Shown: piece by piece, positions 5,981 through 11,761 of the stretch
Position numbering within the stretch: the first letter of the stretch is position 1
Layout of the letters: every line of letters starts with the position of its first letter
From: Deltaproteobacteria bacterium
GTDB taxonomy: Bacteria; Bdellovibrionota_C; UBA2361; JAAYZI01
NCBI GenBank assembly: GCA_012514925.1
Contig: JAAYZI010000390.1
Coordinates: forward strand, 1-11,761
DNA: 11,761 nucleotides
Direction: 5' to 3'
Notes under the pieces: model-generated
The model's database searches: none
Told to the model about the DNA's origin: nothing
What the model saw: the letters and a program-made list of their open reading frames with translations, nothing else
Program-made: the position numbers and the translations under genes

Positions 5981-6497
5981 GGCTTTTTTTAATCTCACTT
6001 GGAACTAGAAATACGACCCTAAGCTCTTGGTCGGGCCTTTCGCCCCAGAATATTGTCAAAAGAACCTGCTTAAGTCCGATCATATTCTCTGCGAATTTGG
6101 GATCGGTGTTAGGGACAGGGATCTCCAAATCTTCAACTCGTAAATTGGCCTGATACTTATCTGGTAGCAGTTCCGTTTGAGGAGCAGAGTGAGCCTTGGT
6201 CAGCTTCCGCAGAAGTTCAGCGGCGCTGTCAGTGGTGTCTTGTGCCTCCAAATCAGTTGAGTTGATCTCGATCGCAGACAAGATGCTGCGCGCGGCTAAC
6301 ATGGCCTCTTGCTGAGCGCGGTCCCGCAGCGATCTCTGTACGCTTGAGGTTTGCAAGCCCAGTAGTACCACCAGTGAGCTTGCCAGAACCAACAGCGCGA
6401 TTGTGACCTCTATCAGGGTGAAAGCCGCCATTGCTTTAGCGGTGGGGGGGAAGATGCTCTGGTCACCCGCTATTTCTTTTTTCGGCCGTAGGTCCAT
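5961..6497 (-). CDS. gspI: Type II secretion minor pseudopilin GspI (Ala at the -1 cleavage position)
   Basis: GspI is the minor pseudopilin that seeds the tip complex with GspJ and GspK. The 178 residues include an unusually long 25-residue leader, then FTLIEVTIALLVLASSLVVLLGLQ with Glu at +5. The residue before the cleavage point is Ala (KAMAA|FTLIEV) where prepilin peptidase substrates almost always have Gly. Conserved GspI traits follow: QEAMLAARSILSAIE after the helix, and a short strand-rich body ending LKQVLLTIFWGE...ELRVVFLVP. ATG 6497 is supported by AAGGA seven bases upstream. The internal Met just before AAFTLIEV would leave almost no leader. It overlaps gspH by 28 bases. The frame is intact. 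Confidence 0.92.
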   Translation of the reverse strand: MDLRPKKEIAGDQSIFPPTAKAMAAFTLIEVTIALLVLASSLVVLLGLQTSSVQRSLRDRAQQEAMLAARSILSAIEINSTDLEAQDTTDSAAELLRKLTKAHSAPQTELLPDKYQANLRVEDLEIPVPNTDPKFAENMIGLKQVLLTIFWGERPDQELRVVFLVPSEIKKSHDQRRP

Positions 6498-7165
6498 TCG
6501 AATTCCTTAAATTCAGAATCGCGGTAAATATCTGTAAGGCCGGTGAAAGGATTAACTAGAATTGTGACCTTGTTATCCGGCCTGCTCAGTTGCAGGTGAA
6601 TCACCGCAAACTCAGAAAAGCCGCGGGGAGAAAAAAGGATGTAGGGGGTTACGCCGGTACGCTCATCTATTTTGCCACGCATGGTCATAATATCCGCAAA
6701 ATAAGTATCGGCTGAAAGCGGGACAGGATCGGCCAATGAGGGAAACGACCTGGGAGGGATCATGCTTTGAAAGTGTCCTTCATCCGGACTGGAAAACTTA
6801 GCCAATTGAATGGTGCAAAATCCTACGCCTGCATCCGCGCTGGATAAGTGCTGTAAAGCGCTGAAGTCCTCCTGCTCGGCCACAATCTCTCCGACTCGGT
6901 AAGCGGGGTGCTCGCGGCTTAGGTCAAACTCCATACGGTAAAAGACCCCGTCTGTAATAGCCTGGCGGTGTAACAGCACCAGCGTTTCTGATAGGCGTCT
7001 AATCATGCTTTCTTCCCGCCAGTATTGGGTTGTGGCACGGCGTGTAATCGGCAGCGCAAAGATCGCGGCTATGATGGCGATCACAATGACCAGTTCGATT
7101 AGAGTAAATCCGCTATCCCGTAAACAGCCAGGCTGCTTAACAGGCTGCAGGTTTGAAACGTTCAT
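6470..7165 (-). CDS. gspH: Type II secretion minor pseudopilin GspH
   Basis: GspH joins the tip complex to the GspG shaft. The 231 residues start with a 19-residue basic leader ending DSG, then the cleavage site G|FTLIELVIVIAIIAAIFALP with Glu at +5. A helix rich in Arg and Gln follows (RRATTQYWREESMIRRLSETLVLLHRQAITDGVFYRMEFD), as in the GspH/FimT fold, and then a beta body (YILFSPRGFSEFAVIHL). The protein is longer than many GspH (about 150-200). ATG 7165 overlaps the gspG stop as ATGA, so translation is coupled. GspH rather than another minor pseudopilin follows from its position between G and I and the FimT-like post-helix pattern. Confidence 0.9.
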   Translation of the reverse strand: MNVSNLQPVKQPGCLRDSGFTLIELVIVIAIIAAIFALPITRRATTQYWREESMIRRLSETLVLLHRQAITDGVFYRMEFDLSREHPAYRVGEIVAEQEDFSALQHLSSADAGVGFCTIQLAKFSSPDEGHFQSMIPPRSFPSLADPVPLSADTYFADIMTMRGKIDERTGVTPYILFSPRGFSEFAVIHLQLSRPDNKVTILVNPFTGLTDIYRDSEFKEFEWTYGRKKK

Positions 7166-7572
7166 GGTCCAGTAATGGTCGGGTCAGAATTGGCGCCGTC
7201 GCCCCCTTCGCGTCCATCAGCGCCTAAACTTTTTAATTGAAAACTTCGTCCATCACCTCCAACGGTGTACACTAACGGGCGTTTCCACGCGTCTTTTAAA
7301 TCGTCCGGGTTGGACACAATCGGCATACAGTTTGGGCCTGTGATCTGTGAACAGCGCGTTAAATCCTCTAGGGAAGTGGGCAACTGACCGTATTGAAGTT
7401 CAAACTGGGAGATATACTGCTTAACGTTCATCAACTGGAGCTCAGTGGTCTGTCGGCGCGCCCTATCCCCTGCACCTACTATCTTAGAGCCGAAAAAAGA
7501 GTACAAAATCCCCAAGATAATAAGAACCACCATGATTTCAATCAGCGTAAAACCTGCTTCTTTAGCTCTCAT
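7162..7572 (-). CDS. gspG: Type II secretion major pseudopilin GspG
   Basis: GspG polymerises into the pseudopilus that pushes substrates through the secretin. The 136 residues have a 7-residue leader and the cleavage site G|FTLIEIMVVLIILGIL with Glu at +5. The conserved DLKDAWKRPLVY block (91-102) and a C-terminal calcium-binding loop (LGADGREGGDGANSD, about 116-130) are also present. Two Cys (74, 82) sit in the variable loop. Length is normal. The ATG at 7572 has GGAG eight bases upstream. A 75-bp gap with a small hairpin separates it from gspF, consistent with extra expression of the major pseudopilin. The gene is intact. Confidence 0.97.
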   Translation of the reverse strand: MRAKEAGFTLIEIMVVLIILGILYSFFGSKIVGAGDRARRQTTELQLMNVKQYISQFELQYGQLPTSLEDLTRCSQITGPNCMPIVSNPDDLKDAWKRPLVYTVGGDGRSFQLKSLGADGREGGDGANSDPTITGP

Positions 7573-7609
7573 CTCTGCTACTCCGGTCTATAAATTACGT
7601 CAGATCTTA

Positions 7610-7628
7610 GACTAACACTGAGTTAGAC
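7610..7628. other. Small hairpin between gspF and gspG
   Basis: GACTAAC and GTTAGAC (one internal mismatch) flank a 5-nt loop in the 75-bp gF/gG gap. There is no T-run, so it is not an intrinsic terminator. It might mark an RNA-processing or stability site upstream of the major pseudopilin. That is inference only. Confidence 0.3.
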
Positions 7629-7647
7629 GGGATGAAAGCGATGAAAA

Positions 7648-8872
7648 TCAACGCTGAATAACCTCGATCAGGTCCGCCATTGGCAAAAGCACTGAAATTA
7701 CTATGCAAAATACGATTCCCCCGACAACAATTGTCATAAGCGGCTCAAGTAAAGAGGTCAGTCCTTCCAAGGAGGCATTCACTTCGCTCTCATAAGCGCT
7801 TCCCGCTTTTTGTAGCATGTTCTCTAGGTCACCGCTTGTCTCTCCCACCGCTACCATGTGTGAGAGCATGATTGGGTAGCACCCGCTTTTCCTAAGCTCT
7901 TTAGCGAGGCTTCGGCCCTCGCGTACGCCTTCCTGGGCGTCGGCCAGAGCTTTGGCGAAGTGCACGTTACCCATAATTTTACGGGAGATCTCCAGCGCCG
8001 TCAGTAAGCCCACGCCGCTATGCACCAGCGCTCCTAAAGTGAGGGAAGTCCGCGCTGTGCAGATTTTTATATAAAGAGGGCCGAAGATAGGTAAGCGCAA
8101 TAGCAACCGGTCGATGACCTGACGGCCACGTTCGGTGCGGTAATAAGCGCGTACGCCAAAAACTGCAAGCACAGCCACAAGCCCCAGGATCCACCAATAT
8201 TCGATTAAAATCAGAGATGGCGATTGTGATGCGTGTCGGTAGTGGCAATACAGCTCCCTGCTTTTCAAAAATCTCAACGATATTGGGAATTACAAAGACG
8301 AACAGTCCGATAATTACGGCTGCGCACACCAGCAGCATCAGGGCTGGATAAATTAAGGCAGATTGGACCTTGCTGCGCAGCGCTACTTGAGACTCAAGGT
8401 GATCAGCTAAATTCACAAGGACAGTGTCCAGTGTACCGGAGGCTTCACCGGCCGCAACCATGTTAACATACAGGCGCGGAAATGTTTTGGGGTATTTCCC
8501 CAGCGCCTTTGCGAGGGAAGCTCCCTCTTCTACATCTTCCTTCACATCCACTACAATCTGTTGCAAGATTGCCGAGTCGGTTTGCTCGGAGAGCGCGTGT
8601 AAAGCCGACACCAAGGGTAGCCCCGCCCCTAAAAGAGTAGCCATCTGACGGGTCATGACTCCCAGCGACTTAAGCGAGACGTGGTCACTGCGGAAATATT
8701 TACGAATGTCGGTGGTTTTGATTTTAGCAGCGGCGGTGCTTTCTTTAATATCGGTCGGATAAAGATTTTGTCCGCGTAGTCGCTGCCGGGCGGCGCGCAA
8801 CCCCTCGGCATCCATGCTGCCTTTTACGGTTTTCCCTTGGGAGTTTATCGCGATGTATTCGTATACAGGCAT
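7648..8872 (-). pseudogene. gspF: Type II secretion inner-membrane platform protein GspF, frameshifted
   Basis: GspF is the polytopic inner-membrane platform protein contacting GspE and GspL. The two frames together span 1225 bases, about 407 residues plus one extra base, which equals the usual GspF length. Frame 1 (8872 down to ~8200) gives the N-terminal domain, the first GEASG motif (142-146), and membrane helix 1 (ALIYPALMLLVCAAVIIGLFVFVIP). Frame 2 (~8200 to 7648) starts at YWWILGLVAVLAVFG (helix 2), has the second motif GETSGDLE, and ends with helix 3 (GGIVFCIVISVLLPMADLI). Read without correction, frame 1 gives a 284-residue product with a foreign tail, losing helices 2 and 3 and the second domain. 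ATG 8872 lies six bases after the gspE stop. It may be a real mutation or a sequencing error; family identity is certain. Confidence 0.85.
8194..8212 (-). other. Frameshift site in gspF
   Basis: On the minus strand frame 0 reads ISDFNRI and then nonsense, while the next frame reads EYWWILG. The family usually has SDFxRNYWW here, so the simplest repair is two lost bases (restoring an N before YWW) or one extra A. There is no -1 slippery heptamer and no stop near the shift, so programmed frameshifting is unlikely. Confidence 0.8.
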
Positions 8873-8878
8873 AGGGCG

Positions 8879-10495
8879 TTACTCTTCGTGGGTCACCATG
8901 AGCACTTCTTCGAGAGAAGTTATCCCCTCCATGACTTTGCGTGCTCCATCAATCCGCAGCGTTTCGAATCCTTGCTTCAACATAAGGTTTTTGATTGTTC
9001 CAGAATCTACGCGTTGCAGCACCAAGCTGCGCACTTGGTCGTTCATCAATAACATCTCATGAATACCGGTGCGGCCGGTGTAGCCAGTGTTTTGGCAGTG
9101 AGGGCAAGTGTCTTCGCCTCGGCGGTAAACGGTACGCGAGGAGATTTCGGCGGGGTCGAGCCCTAATTCTTGCAGCTCTACATCAGAGATCTGGGACTCG
9201 ATGCGGCAATACGGGCAGAGCCTTCGCACCAGGCGCTGGGCCATTACTCCTAAGAGGCTGGAGGCTACTAAAAATGGTTCGATGTTCATGTCTAAAAGAC
9301 GGGTAATCGCCCCGCAAGAGTCGTTGGTATGCAGGGTTGAGAGCACCAAGTGTCCAGTCAGCGAAGCGTGGATCGCGATTTCGGCGGTTTCGGTATCACG
9401 GATTTCGCCGACCATGACCACATCTGGGTCTTGACGTAGGATTGCGCGCAATCCGTTTGCAAAGGTAAAATCAATTTTGGGATTGACCTGCATCTGCCCG
9501 ATGCCGTTTAACTGGTATTCAATCGGGTCTTCCACGGTAAGGATGTTAAGTTCGGGTGTATTGATGCGAGTCAAACAAGAGTAAAGAGTGGTGGTTTTGC
9601 CTGAGCCGGTAGGACCGGTTACTAAGATAATACCGTTTGGTTTTTGAATTAGGCGCTCTACGATCTCCAGATTTCGGCCTTGCAGCCCGATCTGTTCAAG
9701 ATCTAAGACGGTTGTGGTTTTATCGAGGAGCCTAAGCACCACCCGTTCGCCAAACTGCGTAGGCACGGTTGAGACGCGGATATCTACATCCTTCCCTGCG
9801 ATTTTCAGGCCGATGCGGCCGTCCTGGGGCAGCCGCTTCTCAGCGATATTCAAGCCGGCCATAACTTTAATGCGCGAGATAATTGAGGCTTGAAAAGCCT
9901 TGTCCTCGCTGGCGATATCGTAGAGTACTCCATCGATGCGGAAACGGACCTTCAGTTTGTCTTCATAGGGCTCAACATGCACATCTGAGGCCCGTTCGGA
10001 GCTGGCTTTGAAAATAATTGCGTTTACATAACGGATGATGGGCGCATCGTCGTCTTCGGCATCAGTAACGTCAATCTTAAGGGGAGCGTGCATATCGTCT
10101 CCCTCTTTTTCGTCGTTGGATCCGGAAAGGTCACTAGAGCGTCCGCTCATTAAGCTAGTGCGGATGGCGTTGATAGCGCGTGCGATTTCCTCTGGGGGTG
10201 CCACTACGATTTTGAGGGGTCGATTGTAACACAGTCTGAGCTGGTCGAAGGCCTCAACTTTTAGAGGGGTGGAAGTAGCCACCACCACAAAATCATCATC
10301 CTCGTTAATCGGCACGATTGAGAGCTGGCGGCCCCATGAACCGGCGATGCGATCAAAATCACCGCGTTGCAGTTCTCTTGGAGGAGTAGGGTCCGGCAAG
10401 CGCTCCAGATAGGGCAAGCCTAAAAATTGAGCTAGGAGTTTAAGCGGCAGCTCCTTTTTTGCTACGTTCCTTTCGGGAGTTTCGACCCCAGTCAT
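8879..10495 (-). CDS. gspE: Type II secretion ATPase GspE
   Basis: GspE is the hexameric cytoplasmic ATPase that drives pseudopilus extension. The 538 residues have the N-terminal GspE domain (about 1-110), a charged linker (SSDLSGSNDEKEGDD), and the core. The core shows Walker A GPTGSGKT (294-301), the Asp box ILTVEDPIEY (318-327), Walker B DPDVVMVGEIRD (356-367) and the His box GHLVLSTLHTND (381-392). The zinc-binding tetracysteine CPYC (427-430) and CPHC (464-467) marks T2SS-type GspE. Every catalytic motif is present, so it should be active. ATG 10495 has AAGGAG seven bases upstream. It lies 62 bases after gspD and six bases before gspF. Confidence 0.98.
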   Translation of the reverse strand: MTGVETPERNVAKKELPLKLLAQFLGLPYLERLPDPTPPRELQRGDFDRIAGSWGRQLSIVPINEDDDFVVVATSTPLKVEAFDQLRLCYNRPLKIVVAPPEEIARAINAIRTSLMSGRSSDLSGSNDEKEGDDMHAPLKIDVTDAEDDDAPIIRYVNAIIFKASSERASDVHVEPYEDKLKVRFRIDGVLYDIASEDKAFQASIISRIKVMAGLNIAEKRLPQDGRIGLKIAGKDVDIRVSTVPTQFGERVVLRLLDKTTTVLDLEQIGLQGRNLEIVERLIQKPNGIILVTGPTGSGKTTTLYSCLTRINTPELNILTVEDPIEYQLNGIGQMQVNPKIDFTFANGLRAILRQDPDVVMVGEIRDTETAEIAIHASLTGHLVLSTLHTNDSCGAITRLLDMNIEPFLVASSLLGVMAQRLVRRLCPYCRIESQISDVELQELGLDPAEISSRTVYRRGEDTCPHCQNTGYTGRTGIHEMLLMNDQVRSLVLQRVDSGTIKNLMLKQGFETLRIDGARKVMEGITSLEEVLMVTHEE

Positions 10496-10557
10496 ATCAG
10501 CACTCCTTCAGCAGAAATTAATGGCCTACCCCTTCTGAAAGAAATATTCCGCGCGGG

Positions 10558-11761
10558 TTATCCATGTACCCAGGGCCCGCTCCCCAAATTCATAACTTCG
10601 TAGGGAGAGAGGGTGTACCACTGTTGCAAGCCGGGATGCATTGAAGATGCTTCGTCGGCGGAGGGATACACCCCGGTTACCGTAAGGCGTATTTGTCCAT
10701 CTTGGACGCGGTAATTATACTCGGTGCCGGCTTGGAAAAAATTTCTAGCAGCGCTTGAACTCTCTTCGGGGATGATGATGCCGGTTTGGCCCTCGTGGTC
10801 CAGCACGAACGGCAGGGAGGAGGCCGCTGCGTGCCCAGCCGAGCTCTGTAGTACTACAAAGAGCGCACGCCCCTGCGAGACTTGTTTCGGCTGGATACTG
10901 CTCGTTGCTGCAGAGAAAGTTCCGCCTGTCGAGTTTTTTGGCGAAAGTTTGACAACAATCGGGCTGTTACCGGAAGAGCCTAGATTGGAAACTCGTACCT
11001 TCACCGCTTCTGCCGTGGGTTTTACTGGATTGAAGATCGTCGAGGGCTTTTGTACGTTCTCCGCGCTGTGAATTTCGGTAACGCTGTCGATGTTGGGGCT
11101 ACCTAGCACTTCTTCGCGCGCGGGGTACACTTCTCGATAGGCGATCTCGTCTTCCATCTCATCACGTCTGGCGACGGTGATGTCGCGGTGATCGAACTGA
11201 TCCTGGATAATGCGTGGCACGATGAAGATCAGCAAATTCTTCTTTTTCTGTGAGTCCGTTGAATCTCTGAAGAAGTAGCCGAACACCGGCAGATCTCTAA
11301 GAAAAGGGACCCCTGTTTCATCGGTGCTGATGTCGTCGGAAATAAGCCCGCCGATTACAATCATCTGCCCGTCCTTGGCGATTGCGGTAGTCTCGCTGGT
11401 GCGGATGGTCGTGGTCGGTCCAAGTGTTGAAAGCAGTGTAGCGGGAATTACGCTGGAGACTTCGGTAAAGATCTTCAAAGTAACAAAATCACGGGAGCTA
11501 ATTTGGGGGCTAATGCGCAGCGTGATACCGACATCTTGGCGGTCAATTTGGTTAAAAGTGTTGTTTAAATTAGTCTCACTGCTGGCGGTGCTCGCTAAAA
11601 AGGGCACGTTTTGGCCGACCACAATCGAAGCCTCTTCGTTGTCGGTGGCAAGGATCGTAGGTGAGCTTAACACGTTCACGCTTGAGTTGCGCGAGAGCGC
11701 TGAAAGCAGGAAAGTCTGGGTTGGGAGAGCAAGGCCTCCCGGGAGCTTGAGCGTACCGGCA
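10558..11761 (-). CDS. gspD: Type II secretion secretin GspD, C-terminal part with a long extension (5' partial)
   Basis: GspD forms the outer-membrane channel. The frame stays open to the right edge, giving 400 residues. The secretin core runs from LSRNSSVNVLSSPTILATDN through VGQNVPFLAS, VGITLRISPQI, MIVIGGLI and VPFLRDLPVFGYFFR to LLIFIVPRII. The conserved core ends near residue 188. About 208 further residues then follow (193-400, bases 10561-11184), far longer than the usual short S-domain or stop. This tail is acidic at first (RRDEMEDEIAYREVYPAREE). It then becomes Ser/Gly-rich with beta-like strands, ending LQQWYTLSPYEVMNLGSGPWVHG. The core is certain. The tail could be an extra domain for pilotin or envelope contact; I do not recognise it. 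gspC, the inner-membrane partner, would lie outside the window. Confidence 0.97.
   Translation of the reverse strand, partial: AGTLKLPGGLALPTQTFLLSALSRNSSVNVLSSPTILATDNEEASIVVGQNVPFLASTASSETNLNNTFNQIDRQDVGITLRISPQISSRDFVTLKIFTEVSSVIPATLLSTLGPTTTIRTSETTAIAKDGQMIVIGGLISDDISTDETGVPFLRDLPVFGYFFRDSTDSQKKKNLLIFIVPRIIQDQFDHRDITVARRDEMEDEIAYREVYPAREEVLGSPNIDSVTEIHSAENVQKPSTIFNPVKPTAEAVKVRVSNLGSSGNSPIVVKLSPKNSTGGTFSAATSSIQPKQVSQGRALFVVLQSSAGHAAASSLPFVLDHEGQTGIIIPEESSSAARNFFQAGTEYNYRVQDGQIRLTVTGVYPSADEASSMHPGLQQWYTLSPYEVMNLGSGPWVHG

Noticed and set aside
8194..8212. Programmed ribosomal frameshift in gspF
   Set aside because: The shift is +1 (or -2), with no slippery heptamer, no stop codon at the site and no clear stimulatory structure. 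An indel is simpler.
7648..8277. A separate 209-residue gene starting inside gspF
   Set aside because: Its first residues are out-of-frame translation of gspF. The GspF-like part only begins at YWWILGL, so it is the second half of frameshifted gspF, not an independent gene.
8995..9434. Plus-strand frames opposite gspE
   Set aside because: They mirror the conserved GspE sequence on the other strand and show no credible protein features.

Overview
The window is most likely from a deltaproteobacterium in the broad sense (Desulfobacterota or a relative), probably uncultured. This rests on a type II secretion (T2SS) locus in the order D-E-F-G-H-I-J-L-M-N, a GspN of the long, single-anchor kind typical of that group, and an NtrB/NtrY-like histidine kinase. 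The assignment is inferred from family resemblance, and no taxonomic marker is present. The sequence looks chromosomal, with moderate GC, tightly packed genes and no phage, transposase, tRNA, rRNA or CRISPR.

Layout from left to right: (1) 2-508, plus strand, the C-terminal ATPase half of a sensor histidine kinase cut by the window edge. (2) 509-690, a short intergenic stretch holding a 93-bp repeat element and a minus-strand terminator. (3) 691-987, minus strand, a small winged-helix DNA-binding protein. (4) 988-1214, three tandem ~30-bp imperfect palindromes. (5) 1215-4990, minus strand, a membrane-anchored coiled-coil protein and, upstream of it, gspN, gspM and gspL. (6) 4991-5275, a non-coding gap where gspK would normally be, holding a minus-strand intrinsic terminator and pieces of the repeat family seen in region 2. 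(7) 5276-11761, minus strand, gspJ, gspI, gspH, gspG, gspF (frameshifted), gspE and the C-terminal part of gspD, which runs off the right edge.

How the genes work together: GspD is the outer-membrane secretin. GspE is the cytoplasmic ATPase. GspF, GspL and GspM form the inner-membrane platform. GspG is the major pseudopilin, and GspH, GspI and GspJ are minor pseudopilins. GspN is an accessory envelope protein. Transcription runs right to left, from gspD toward the coiled-coil gene. Genes mostly overlap or abut, except at the J/L break and in short gaps at D/E, F/G, M/N and before the coiled-coil gene.

Two things argue that this system is damaged or rearranged. No gspK lies between gspJ and gspL, where a terminator and repeat fragments sit instead. 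gspF changes reading frame at its second membrane segment. If both are real the machine could not work as usually built unless gspK lies elsewhere; the frameshift may instead be a sequencing or assembly error. Other points of interest are a ~208-residue C-terminal extension on GspD, the palindrome array upstream of the winged-helix gene, and the uncharacterised coiled-coil gene at the end of the operon. I did not find a convincing wholly new system; the strongest unexplained signals are the repeat family and the J/L break.
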